From Glandiceps talaboti (Eukaryota; Hemichordata; Enteropneusta; Spengelidae), in the NCBI RefSeq assembly GCF_964340395.1, contig NC_135553.1, positions 20,789,449-20,851,448 on the forward strand: a stretch of 62,000 bases of DNA, written 5' to 3'. The number at the start of each line of letters is the position of its first letter. Positions within the stretch are counted from its first letter, which is position 1. Below the pieces are notes generated by a model. That model saw only the letters and a program-made list of their open reading frames with translations. It searched no databases and was not told the origin of the DNA. Positions 22,240 to 34,946 of the stretch are shown here, in pieces. The position numbers were made by a program, and so were the translations under genes.

Positions 22240-23290
22240 GGCGTGTTGTGCATGCCATACAGTTCTAGGTGAATATACCAAGATATTACCTGTTGTGCAT
22301 GCCATACAGTTAGGTGAATATACTAAGATATTACCTGTTGTTCATGCCATACAGTTCTAGGTGAATATACCAAGATATTACCTGTTGTGCATGCCATACA
22401 GTTAGGTGAATATACTAAGATATTACCTGTTGTTCATGCCATACAGTTAGGTGAATATACCAAGATATTACCTGTTGTTCATGCCATACAGTTAGGTGAA
22501 TATACCAAGATATTACCTGTTGTTCATGCCATACAGTTAGGTGAATATACTAAGATATTACCTGTTGTTCATGCCATACAGTTAGGTGAATATACCAAGA
22601 TATTACCTGTTGTGCATGCCATACAGTTAGGTGAATATACTAAGATATTACCTGTTGTTCATGCCATACAGTTGGGTGAATATACTAAGATATTACCTGT
22701 TGTTCATGCCATACAGTTCTAGGTGAATATACCAAGATATTACCTGTTGTGCATGCCATACAGTTAGGTGAATATACTAAGATATTACCTGTTGTTCATG
22801 CCATACAGTTAGGTGAATATACTAAGATATTACCTGTTGTTCATGCCATACAGTTAGGTGAATATACTAAGATATTACCTGTTGTTCATGCCATACAGTT
22901 AGGTGAATATACCAAGATATTACCTGTTGTTCATGCCATACAGTTAGGTGAATATACCAAGATATTACCTGTTGTTCATGCCATACAGTTAGGTGAATAT
23001 ACTAAGATATTACCTGTTGTGCATGCCATACAGTTCTAGGTGAATATACCAAGATATTACCTGTTGTGCATGCCATACAGTTAGGTGAATATACCAAGAT
23101 ATTACCTGTTGTTCATGCCATACAGTTAGGTGAATATACCAAGATATTACCTGTTGTGCATGCCATACAGTTAGGTGAATATACCAAGATATTACCTGTT
23201 GTTCATGCCATACAGTTAGGTGAATATATCAAGATATTACCTAGACCTGCCATATAGTTAGGTGAATATACTAAGATATTACCTGCTGTT
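22240..23290. repeat. 45-bp minisatellite (~23 copies)
   Basis: Unit TTAGGTGAATATACCAAGAT + ATTACCTGTTGTTCATGCCATACAG, 45 bp. Some units carry a 3-bp insertion (TTCTAGG), making 48 bp, and C/T and G/T variants recur in patches, suggesting higher-order duplication. Degenerate units flank the array (22130-22240, 23290-23410). Because unit lengths are multiples of three, long frames repeating HAIQLGEYTKILPVV stay open; this is a by-product and not evidence of a gene. Confidence 0.96.
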
Positions 23291-23410
23291 AACGTCATTT
23301 TAAGCAAAATGTTGAACAGATGTAGATATCGATTTGCAAGATATTACCTGTTGTCAATATAATTTCAAATATAATTTGGTACATGTACCAAGATAATACC
23401 TGCTAATATC

Positions 23411-24368
23411 ATTCAGATGGAGCAATCAATGTAACCAATATTAAGGGATATACACTGCATTGTGTATGTTATTTTGCATTCTGATAATATGTGTTAGCCT
23501 TGAATCCAGGCAATCTGGGATTTTGAATTCTCTCGGCAAAATTCTAAATCTCTGATCGCCTGGTTTCTAGGCAGGAACAACAATCTGAATGTTTACTATT
23601 TTGTACTTTCAGAAGGATTTCAGCTTACCCCTAGAATTTATATAATGCACTGTCAATCTTTCTGAATGTGAAACTAATATCTGTTTTGTTACTAGGCAAG
23701 GCATATCTGTACATTCTTTGTTTCATTTTGATATCTAGCTGTATTTACATTTCATGTGTTGTCCTTGGTCTTCACAGGAGGATCATTTTCAATATCTTCA
23801 GCTGATTTTTTTTTATTCATCACAGAATAATATGTACATAATATTGGTTTATTGTTCTATTACTGTTGTCCAAATGAACTTTCTATGCATGTTTTGCAGC
23901 AATAAATGTTTAACATTATGAAATGCTGATTTTACTCTGGACATTTTACGATTCAATATTCCATCATGAAGTTAGATTGCAGTGTCCACCGTTTTGTGAA
24001 GAGAATCTATGTCACTAAGGGACGATCACACAATGTCACACAAACTCAAGAAGTGATCTTCATTCATGTGTCTTCCAACCGGGCTCACAACTGTATGCCA
24101 TTGTTTGCGATGTTAAGTTTAATAGGACGGTATGATGTCATGCATTCTCAGAATGACCACAAGAGGGCAGGTCAAAATCAGCAATTATATGGCGATCTAC
24201 ACGAACTTGAAAAATTGAACATTAACATAAATCAAAAGTTATACATATGATAATTACATGTAATAAGTGGTATAAATCAGTAGTCAAAACATTTCATCAA
24301 TCAGAACAAGTCAACTTGTTCTTTTGGTGGCCTTTACATTGTAAACACATACATCATTAGCTATTCAT
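23411..24368. other. Unannotated stretch between minisatellite and TIR element
   Basis: No supported gene. A 94-codon frame at 23966-24250 has no recognisable domain and no splice or homology support. Confidence 0.5.
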
Positions 24369-24714
24369 ACACCTCCTCGCCCTCACATCCTCAGCTTGTT
24401 TTGAGACCATTTTCAAAACAGATAACATATTGAAAATTCTCGCCCAATAGCCTTGTTCATCAGTGTGCAGTCCTCTCAACCATGGCAACTAGTCAGACTA
24501 TTATTATTCAAATGAAGTCATTACATGTATGTAAATGTACACAAGTTACCGAGATGCAACACAGGAAGTTTATGTGTAATAATTTACATGTTATTAACAT
24601 ATATTTATGTGAAATTAACATATGGAGGTTTTGATAACGACTTTTAAGGGTGTGGCTACCTGAATCGTTTTGAAAATGGTCGTGAGACTAGCTGACGATG
24701 GAGGGCTAGGAGGT
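24369..24714. mobile_element. TIR element (~345 bp)
   Basis: Left arm ACCTCCTCGCCCTC...TCAGCTTGT...GACCATTTTCAAAAC. Right arm, reversed, ACCTCCTAGCCCTC...TCAGCTAGT...GACCATTTTCAAAAC. Arms of about 50 bp are roughly 80 percent identical. The interior is AT-rich and non-coding. Confidence 0.8.
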
Positions 24715-25280
24715 ACGACCAGCTAACAATGTATCCCACCCAACAGCATAGGGTACACGCATACACAAACTTCACCATGCCTAGAGCTCTACTGTAGCCT
24801 CAGTTCAGTTATTCTAACAAGAATGATTATCAGACAACTGTATGGTTGTTGTTAAAGATTTAATTCAATATCACCACTCTCTGCTTTACAATCATTTATA
24901 ACAATACATACTAGGGAAATAAACAAGAAATGGGAATCCCATGCACAACAAATTGTTAAGAAACACAGCAATACAGTATAATCCATGTCTGTCGTGGGGG
25001 CGACAGAGATGTTATGTCACTCCACTAGGACAGTTGTCAATCATTCATGGACTTCTTTATCATATAACACAAATCCATACCAAATTACTACCAATGATAT
25101 ACTCGGTTACGCTCATGTTCTGAAATGAAACATTTACAAGCTTGTTAGCACTTGTCCAGGCAATTACAGGATTGGCCAAACAGAATAAATGTATATTGAA
25201 TGTTTACTGTAGATAGATGGAGCTGAAGCTGAAAAAAAAGATGTTTATGATGAGTGATAAATATCTCTCTCCCCCTCCCT

Positions 25281-25429
<149 letters not shown>

Positions 25430-26213
25430 ATTCATTATGTGAATCTATAGGAAAGTATGTGCCACCATTGCCATAAAAGTCAAAGGAAATACACATGTCC
25501 AACATTGTGTGTTACCTTTGCACCAAGTATGGTTGAAATTGGCTGATATAAGTCAGGGGAATAAGGGTGCCCTAATGGACGGATGCACAGACAGAACTCA
25601 ATATAATAGCCACCTCTGGCTGTTGCCCAATTGGAGGTAAATATATAGATGAATTTCTATCCCCTGAATAGCATGGACATTTTCCCACATATTAAAAAAA
25701 GGTAGTCCATTACAATCTGGGTATTAATGTAGCACTACTGCTTGACCACTACTGTAACCCATTAGTATCACACAGCAGTGGCTCAAATGTAGTGCATGCT
25801 ATACAGTATATGTTTCTGCTGCAGCTAGCTAAAGAGGCTGAATTTTACTACCGGCAAATTTATATTTGCAGTGATCACGTTGTGAAAAGATTAAACAAAA
25901 ATAGAGACTATTACAGTGTCATCATCTCAGACCACAATAACAGGTCATAGCGCAGATAACAGAATTTCTACCTGAATGATGAAAAAATATTACTTACTAT
26001 ATTACAAACTAAATCTCAGAAAAAAAAAACATGATTCTATTAAAATCAGTGTGTTGAGGTATGAACTGATGCACAGATAAAAGTACAATTTCTATCCGAT
26101 ACATATAAATATTGGTATTCCTATGAATAATTATCAAGTCAAACTACACTCATAACGGTAACTAATGACCAACGGGATGTATATAATTTTATATGTAGTG
26201 TAAGCTTTTCATT

Positions 26214-27744
26214 TCAGTTTGTTAGAACTGTGAAAATAAGAAAAAGTTAAACACAATAAAAAAACAAGAGCAAAATCTGTTTTGTTGGACGAGAACTGAA
26301 ATGGTTCAATCCCCTCCCTCCATAAGCACACGTTTTTTTTAATTCAACATTGGGAGAACTGTTAACTTACTTGCTTCCTCGTATCTCCAGGTGTAACTAT
26401 ACAGTGTGTATGCTGCTATAAACATTCCCAGTGGTGCTACACCTCCTCTCCTGACATTGACATATTTCAATACAAATCTAGTATGAGCTGTAGGAAGATG
26501 AGATGGTTTCGTTAAAAGAGGAACACCACTCCCAGAAAATAAAACACATTTTTGTAACCATTTGGTTCTGGAGTCATCTCAGGATTTCGCACAAGGTAAG
26601 TCATGCAAACAGACTAGCTCAGTATTGCACATGCACACAACCTTGTGTATGCTTATGTTGTGGTCATGTCATGCATTTTGTGGCACGAGCTGATGTCAGA
26701 CAAAAATTATAGACAAGTCATAGGTTGAATTTAGTGACTTAAAGTTCATTTCTGTATATTTTAGTCATTAGCAAGGGTATGGGTGTTTTTTTTTATTACT
26801 AAAAATTTGTATGCATGAAATCTGTATGCAATCTCATTGTTTTATCTCTGAGGAACCACACTGAGCTAGGGTGGATATTACTGCTAAGTAAAATCTTTGT
26901 TGTCAGTTGTACAACAGTGGTTTTCAAGTGTACTTACCCCTGCCAACAGCAGCACCAATAGCCTTTGGTGTAAAAGAGCAGCTACTTAGCCAGGCTGGCA
27001 GCTGACCCAGCTTGACCTCAGTAAGTTTGACTGGAACTGTATATATGTATAGAATGTAAATAAGTAATTTGTATATTATCGTGACACGAGGTATTAAATT
27101 TATACATCCCTTTAGTACAATCTCGCAAGAAAGTGAATATGAAACCTCCCAGCCCAATGCCATGGACTTTATATCATGTCACTTTTAAACGTGAACTAAC
27201 AGAAAAATACAGAGTGATACAAAGAGAAAGGTGATAGTGCAGAATGCAATTTGTGGGAAGTGTGTTGCTGGGGGTACTTTAAACGTAACAGTTGAGCAGA
27301 ACTGGGTGTCCTGACATTTACCAGGGAAAAATTTTATCAGATCTCATTAGTATGCAAATATCTCTTTCCTGATCAGCAAAGATGATAAAATCAGTGTACG
27401 TTTTGGTCAAGATATATTGGCGCTGATCAGATGAATATATTATATCAAACTGTAACAGTTTTGGAACGCTAGTTTTATCTAAGGTAGACTACGGTCTCGA
27501 GCAAACGGGCCCAGATTTGGTCTTTGAAGTTCGAGGGTGTTAGGTCATGTGGCTTAATATGTAGCTTTTACATATTTCAGGAGACTGAAGTTTTGAGTTA
27601 CAAAGGAATATTTTACGTCTGATCTATGGTGTCCCTACATTTCGTTATTAAAACTACCACATCGGCTTCCACACAGACGTTCTGGTACATAATGAAACTT
27701 AGATTTCTAGTCAAGCGTGGGTACTTACGATTTTTGGCAGCCAT
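26214..27744 (-). CDS. ATP5MF: ATP synthase subunit f, mitochondrial (last exon uncertain)
   Basis: Subunit f is a small one-pass protein of the Fo part of mitochondrial ATP synthase, in the peripheral stalk and dimer region of the inner membrane. Exon 1 27729-27744 (MAAKN), exon 2 26938-27036 (VKLTEVKLGQLPAWL, KAIGAAVGR) and exon 3 26371-26487 (KYVNVRRGG, then APLGMFIAAYTLYSYTWRY) have good GT-AG sites and matching phases (1, 1, 1). EVKLGQLPAWL and the K-Y-V/I-N-V basic motif before the membrane helix match the family. These exons give 77 codons; animal subunit f has about 90-105, usually ending in a basic tail with KYH. I did not find that tail. The best next acceptor (26228) gives only ILTN and a stop at 26214, so the 3' end is tentative. 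Start context CAAACATGGCTGCC resembles a YY1-type core promoter. Confidence 0.85.
26513..26592. repeat. Dispersed repeat zeta, partial copy
   Basis: AAAGAGGAACACCACTCCCAG...TTTTTGTAACCATTTGGTTC matches the left ends of 38239-38600, 46148-46310 and 51692-51870. It lies in subunit f intron 2. Confidence 0.65.
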
Positions 27745-28224
27745 GTTTGGTACCGGCAACGTAGTTCCGTTACCACGCGTAATACTACAAACAATTGAGT
27801 GCTGCTTCAAATTCGATATTGGGAAAAACAAGAACCAAATTTAACCAAAATTATTCCGAAAACATTTCATCCCCCAAAATTTGGTATCTGAAGATGACAA
27901 ACGAAGTCGAAAAAAGCTTTGTTCTTAGTATGTAACATTTGTGCTTCTGGTGGAAGAATACATAATGACCTTAGCAGTAATTAATTACGAATACCTTTTC
28001 TCCGTGTCGGCGTGTGGGGGCGGTATCACTTTGAGAACAGTTTTCCTGAAAGTTGAATAGAACTGTAAACCTCCCACTATAAAGCTGCGGTTATTTTTAT
28101 TAAAGTGCACAGCAAGATGCATTCACAAAATCATGGAACACATTTTGAATGTCAGGAATTAGGCTCCTGAGGCTGACTGCCACACTTAAAGTCAAACATA
28201 AAGAAGCCACAATATATACATGAT

Positions 28225-28290
28225 GTATGTATGTATGTATGTATGTATGTATGTATGTATGTATGTATGTATGTATGTATGTATGTATGT

Positions 28291-28330
<40 letters not shown>

Positions 28331-28474
28331 ATGTATGTATGTGTATGTGTATGTATGTATGTGTATGTATGTATGTATGTATGTATGTATGTGTATGTAT
28401 GTATGTATGTATGTGTATGTATGTATGTATGTATGTATGTATGTATGTATGTATGTATGTATGTATGTATACGT

Positions 28475-28504
<30 letters not shown>
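28225..28504. repeat. Compound (GTAT)n/(GT)n/(CA)n microsatellite
   Basis: TATG tetranucleotides with GT-rich interruptions, ending in an inverted (CA) run after TATACGTGCA, so the end can fold back on itself. Confidence 0.97.
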
Positions 28505-28507
<3 letters not shown>

Positions 28508-29072
28508 AACTGTTGCTCACACTGGTGATTGTGTGGAAAAAGAGACAAGATTCTAAATAACAGATTTCCCAATCCCTTTGTACAAATGTAGACACCATTT
28601 TATTATGGCAATAAATTATTTAAAACACAACAATATATTGTATGGCCAATCTTTTACTTCACAAGGACCATGACAATATTCACAAGATGAAAATATGAGT
28701 AAAAAACAAAAAACAATATTATAATAGTGGCCTTGTATTATCTGACATGCAAAAAAAAAGCTTCTGTTACTGATGAATGTGCAACTGTTAACTGTTACAC
28801 TGTGAGCTGACAACATAAAAATAAGACACAATAAAAGTAAAGTTCTTCAATGATTTATTTATTTTCAAATGGAAGTACTATCCAAAACATGTGACTCATA
28901 AATAGTATATTACACTATAATCAGGCAAGCAGGCTTTAATGCAGGGCTTTAATAATATATAGTATATTCATATTATTTGGTAATATTATTACACATCAAA
29001 AGACATGTGCATGCAGACAACAACAAGCAAGCAAATTTAAACACACTAAATCATTACACAACATCAGCAATA

Positions 29073-29533
29073 TGTTAGCCTACCTGTAGACTCTCAAAGG
29101 ACTAGTGCTACTACACTATTTGACATCCTCACTGACATTTTGATTTTGAATTTCACTGTCCTTTCCTCCTCTACAATCTTAATGCTCAGTATGCGTTCCA
29201 CTGGTCTAGAAGCCCAGCCCCACCACTATATAACATGTGTAACATGTTACGCATTAGCATACATTTGAATAGAATACAACATACGTAATTTGAGTGAGGT
29301 CGAAGGGTCGCATTTCCACGATAACACCTAATTGTGGATTCAGCATATGAGCTGATGTAAAATGTGTCTTATAATAGGTATTTGACCAAACCAAACTGTA
29401 AACAGAAAGACCATTCAAGACCAGTGGAACACGTGATCATAGACGAGAAAAGGTCGAGCAAATTTAATAATCAGAATGTCATTTAGGATAGCAGATAGCG
29501 TAGTAGAGCTATAGTCCCACAGGTAGGCTAACA
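29073..29533. mobile_element. TIR element with ~150-bp arms (~460 bp)
   Basis: Starts TGTTAGCCTACCTGT and ends ACAGGTAGGCTAACA, exact inverse over 15 bp. Further in, CTACTACACTAT..GACAT pairs with ATGTCATTT..ATAGCGTAGTAG, and GTTCCACTGGTCT pairs with AGACCAGTGGAAC. No coding frame. Confidence 0.85.
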
Positions 29534-30167
29534 ACATGTGTGATTAACTTAAAATAATGAGTTGACTTTGGTAGTACAAGGTCAATGTCATACAAGACAA
29601 CAGAGTCTGTACCCCTCAAATAGTTTAATTCTGTGTGGACAAATAGAACCCATCGTAATGAAAATTGTCATTTTAGGCAAATATGCCTAGCAACAATGGT
29701 TGTCAAACGCGGTCAAGCTTTCACCATGGCCATGTGCGATGATGTCGAGAACAATAGTGTTGCTAAGCATTTGACACTTTCAGCTTGACCACCCTCAAGT
29801 GGTTACTATGGCTGCAATGGCTCACGCAAGATCTCGTGAGATCTACCGCAAGAAATGTTGGTGTACATGTAAACTATGTGTGCTGTGTGGAGAAAACATT
29901 TTTAGTTAAAATCTTCTCATAATCTATATATTGTTCCCCTGTGCTAATGTATATTACCCTTGTTTTTTTGGGTTTTTTAAATGTAAAATTGACAAAATTG
30001 CTTGTTTTTCAGTCAGATAATTCAACAGAATTCTACCAAGCTACCATGGTTGCTTGTTACATCTATGCTAAAACTATACCCACATGAGTTTCTCATTAAA
30101 ATAATAAAGTCTACTGTCATTATCAGTACAAACACAAACTGTTAATCAAACATGTCTGATTATAGCT

Positions 30168-30815
30168 TAGACTCTCTCACAGCCTCGGGAGTGTCACTAG
30201 CAGAAAGAGGCTGTTTTTTATATACCAATAGACTCTCTCACAGCCTCGGGAGTGTCACTAGCAGAAAGAGGCTGTTTTGTATGTACCAATAGACTATCTC
30301 ACAGCCTCGAGAGTGTCACTAGCAGAAAGAGGCTGTTTTGTATGTACCAATAGACTCTCTCACAGCCCCGGGAGCATTGACGCTGGCAGAAAGAGGTTGT
30401 TTTGTATGTACCAATAGACTATCTCACAGCCCCGGGAGCATTGACGCTAGCAGAAAGAGGCTGTTTTGTATGTACCAATAGACTCTCTCACAGCCCCGGG
30501 AGTGTCTCTAGCAGAAAGCAACCGTATTGTATGTACCGATATCTACCGCATCCTTGTACTCTATCTAATGTTCTTGTACTGTGCGCCTTCATCGACAACA
30601 TAGAATATAACCATTCCTTGACGCGTTACTGTGAGCCACCTTGTTATGGCAACGCTCATAACACGATGGGTCGCATTAACATGTCAAGGAATGATTAGTC
30701 CTATGTAGTTGATGAGGGTGCACAGTACGAGGATATTAGACAGAATACAAGTATGCAGTATAAACAAAACAGTTGCTTTCTGCTAGCAACACTCCCAAGG
30801 CTGTGAGAGAGTCTA
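30168..30815. mobile_element. Foldback element epsilon, copy A, with six-fold amplified left end
   Basis: Both ends are TAGACTCTCTCACAGCC, inverted. On the left, the terminal 61-63 bp (TAGACTCTCTCACAGCCTCG...AGAAAGAGGCTGTTTTG) is repeated six times (30168-30540). The inner arm CTTGTACTGTGCGCC, CATCGACAACATAG and CATTCCTTGACGCGTTA pairs with its reverse complement at about 30640-30780. Flanks ATTATAGCT and GCTATAGCT agree at 7 of 9 bases, a possible aged target duplication. Same family as 53847-54233. Confidence 0.88.
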
Positions 30816-33204
30816 GCTATAGCTAAACACTCACACATGGCTTTGTTGTTACATACCGATACTACAGAATGTAGAGCATGAACTGAATTCACAATTTTCA
30901 GTGAAATCTCCAAGTTTACTGCATGATATGTGTGCATATGTGTAGTAGAATAGCCAGCCACGGTCTTGTCAACAATTTAATTAAAATGAAACACTAGAGA
31001 GCGAAAGATAATAAACACATGATGCCAGAGCAGAGAAAATTGCCAAAAGTAGGTAGTTTTGGTGAGAGCTTGTGACAGGCAAACTGTATAGCTTGGTAGA
31101 ATTCTGTTGTATATAGACACACCACAGACAAGACAATGTCATAGTTGGAGACACCTCTTGCTTTGAAACACTGTAAATCACAGTTTGGTTTAAAGAAAAT
31201 TCAATGAAGCACAATCCCTCTATCGGAGGAAGTGTGGAGGAACTAAATATACAACCACCACAGAAAAGTTATGTGTACAAATCTGTTTGCTTTTCAACTG
31301 GATAACCGTAACTGTAGAGACTGAGCTTTCGGCTAACTATTACTATTAAAGATAGACATAAACTAGAACTATTGTCGCAACATGTTGACATAAGCTATTG
31401 AATGGCTATTAGCTTAACTGTACTCGCAGTAGGGTGGTGTTTCTGTTGACTTCCATGATCAGTAAGTTATATCGTCTTAATTGGAAAGGCTTGTTAATAT
31501 TCATTTAATGTCAGAAGGCCATGTAAAAGTAGCTAACATGAAATCTCTATAGGAAAAGTTTTTGAAAATTTGCATATGAGGTCCCCTAAGACTTTACCAA
31601 AACATATCTGAAATGGAAGGAAGGTCACCTATTAAAATCGCATGTTACATAAGTTTACCATGCTACATGATCCAAATCCAGCATATCTCTAATATCACAG
31701 GTGGACAACGCAACCCACATGGTGGAGGAGAAATTGTCTACATGTTCTCGAAATATTGTAATTTTCTTCAAGCTCCTTTTACTTTGATAAAAGTTTCTAA
31801 AAGACCATAATCAGCAGCTGGGCCTGCATCAGAATATTGAACAGACTTGTATGTGGCATCGTTTACATTCGGAAATTATTAAATTTTAGAGATCATTAAA
31901 TCGTTATAAATCTCTTAAAAACAAAACAAATATTGTAAATAATGGGATAAACTCATCTAATTCTGAGTTTTTGGCACGGTGTAAAAAAATCCAGAAGCAA
32001 ATTTCAAATGGTCTTGACTGTGTGTGTAACACATTGATTGCTTATTTGGACTGTGCGCAGTGGAGACAGGCAAAGCACATAATTACATATGCTAACGAGT
32101 GATATATGCGCTGCAATATCAAAAACTGGTTTTGCAGTGAGTATATAGATTGGGGACTTCTAGAGTTCACACTACATCTATCTTGATTACAGCTGCAAAA
32201 CAAGGGCACTGCTATCACCAAGTTCAATTTGTCTACCACATCGAACAACAATGGTTTTAGTTTGTAGCTATCTTTGTAAACTGAAAGCTCAGTTTCCCCA
32301 CAGTACTATTTAGCTCTCAATGTTATCATACAATATAAGCAAATAGTTGGACACCCAAAATTTCACTTTAGATCTCCTACACATATTTGTAAATTAAAAT
32401 CTAGCCCATCTCTACACACTTTTCTGGTAGCAGCTCTTTAATATCTTTTTCTCTTATTACTACAATTTCTGTTCACCTTTCCGAGTTTAAGACACCCCTG
32501 TGGGTTGTAAATACATTTCTCACTTTTAGTATAACTGTAATCTACCTAATTAACATACATGTATACTCATAACTTCTACACAAGAACGAATCGATACAGG
32601 CTTTAAGTGTGAAAGATGTCATCAAATTACAGACTCAAACTGTGCTATACATGTTAGTAGCGCCAAATATGTCAATTAACTATCTCTGAATTTTTTTTTT
32701 GTATGTAATGTCCACAATCTATCGGTATGTAATGTCCACAATCTACTGGTATGTAATGTCCACAATCTACTGTATAAATATACAAGTCAGTAATAAACGT
32801 CTAAAGGTTTGGCATGGAAGATGAACATAATTAACAAAAGTGTTTTTGTTAAGGGTGGTAAGCAGGTAAAATCTACTCAAGTTCCCCCCGGTCATTTTAC
32901 TGGGGTTCCCCACTAACATTATGGTACAATGTACTGGCAACTATGTCAGTTTTACCATATTCCCACTTTCTGTTACCGTGGTTCCCCAACCTTAGCAAAA
33001 AACACTGTTTGAGTTCCTATCTATGGATTGTAACGTGTAACATATGTGGATATAACCAAAATACTGCAAATGTGGATTTCTTTCTGTTGACATGAAGTAT
33101 ACATCTAGCACTATTAAAGTGGTTCCAGATAGAAAACAAAACTCTTAACAAATGTTTCAGACTCAGCTATATTCATAACTACTGTTGTATGAGCCTGTCT
33201 ACAG

Positions 33205-33262
33205 GTAGTCTGTAAGGTACGCCATCACAAGGCGCCCTCACACACCAGTCTACCCCTCTCAC
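33205..33262. repeat. Dispersed GC-rich repeat, copy 2
   Basis: Inverted partner of 9920-9990, beginning GTCTGTAAGGTACGCC. Confidence 0.5.
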
Positions 33263-33321
33263 AGAGGAGGCCAGTGAGGGTAGAACAAACACAGCATATC
33301 TTACAGTCTACAGGCATTGTA

Positions 33322-33325
<4 letters not shown>

Positions 33326-33391
<66 letters not shown>
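33326..33391. repeat. (TG)n microsatellite
   Basis: About 33 uninterrupted TG units. Confidence 0.98.
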
Positions 33392-33392
<1 letters not shown>

Positions 33393-34788
33393 CTCTACTG
33401 TCTTTCTGTCGCAATCAATGACAGAAGCCATGCTGGCACACACATACACACTAATAGACAGGCTAGTGTTTCATGTACATCTGTATAATGGATAAAGTTA
33501 ACATGTAAAGGTTCTCATTCAGTGCTATATCACTAAAAAAAGTTTTCCTAAAAATTATGAATATCCATTGATATGAATGTATATCGTTGGATAATGTCCT
33601 AAAATATCATAAAATGGTCAATCAAATTGCTACGATCATTTTGTCCATACTACAACATGTTCCACATCCCATATGTTTTGAATTAACTTCATCTTTGGAA
33701 AATCTGAATGGTTCCTCATCTCTACTACATGAATATCATGCACTTACATTATTTCTTTACACAAATAAAATATATTTATGTTGTTTCATTTTTGTTCGTG
33801 CATGACTTACTACCGATATCTGCCACACTGTAAATGACAGGATGGATACACTGTGGACTATTTCCTCTACTATTAAAACGTCGTTTGTTGGCAATATGTT
33901 GATTTTGTAGCAACCAGATTAGTAACAACACTGAAATTGCACTAAAAGCTTTTAGAGTTGGTGTTTTAGGTGAACAATAAAATCATGTCCTCACAAAGCC
34001 TCTTTGCACTGGCCTTTGGTACCATGACCAGATTTCTTTCCCATATCCTTACATCCAACCCCTGGTAACAAGTTAGTAGGTTACATGTATATATGCAGTC
34101 TATAATGCAGACAACCACACTTCTGTGACCTAGGACACCTTGTATCTTTGCCGAAAATTGGACTTCTGCAAATTTCTAGGTCCGCTTTCAGATGGATTCA
34201 AATTGTTCCTTTATCCCTAATCCCTGTTTTGCAAATGTCCTTACCATAGTGTATAACCCCCTAGGCCATAAACCCACACCCCCACCCCTATAACTGTACA
34301 TGCCTAAATATACACATGCTATCTTCTTTTTGTTTTAGATAAGAACATCTGGGATAGTTGGAACTTGCTGGGCAAAGTATTTTACATCTGGGATAGGGGC
34401 ATGACAAGTATTGCATCTGGGATAGGTGCTGGGCAAGTACAAGTATGACCCACATCAATATATATATATGAAAAGTAGTATCTCATCTCCAAAGACCACA
34501 TGATTCCCTCACTGTGAACAGGAAAGCATGGAGTCCTGGGGGTAAATTTTTTTTTTACAAATTTTCACTGAGTCATCTCTGACAGAAAAGAAAATACAAA
34601 TTCCAGATGATAATCAAAGAGTTTAACATATTCAGTCAATGTATGGGTGTAATTTGACCTTGACAATACAGGTCAAGGTCAAAAGTGAAGTGAAGCGGAG
34701 ACTATAAATACAGTTATAATACTGGGCACTCAGCTGAGACAGGGAGAGAAAATGCTGATAAAAATTCTGGATATTGGTTAATTACTCA

Positions 34789-34822
<34 letters not shown>

Positions 34823-34946
34823 GAGTTGTAATTATACACTAGAGATGGATAATTTATGTAACATAATACTGTATATAATCTGACAAGAGAAATAATACAC
34901 TGTATACACATATCGACAATTCACATCATCCAACATACACTTGATG

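Larger units (their letters stand above)
30816..34946. other. Gene-free interval with scattered repeats
   Basis: No supported gene. It holds three 24-bp tandem units GTATGTAATGTCCACAATCT (32701-32773), a (TG) run (33326-33391), the second copy of the GC-rich repeat (33205-33262) and a (CTA)n run (34789-34822). A block near 31045-31115 (GTAGGTAGTTTTGGT..AGCTTGTGA..TAGCTTGGTAGAATT) resembles 14661-14730 in tepsin intron 7. Confidence 0.6.

Noticed and set aside
22387-23257. Repeat-protein gene or CRISPR-like array
   Set aside because: The units are contiguous with no variable spacers, and the open frame follows from a 45-bp period; there is no promoter, splice or homology support.
30402-30698. 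98-codon plus-strand frame
   Set aside because: It is translated foldback-arm and tandem-unit sequence.
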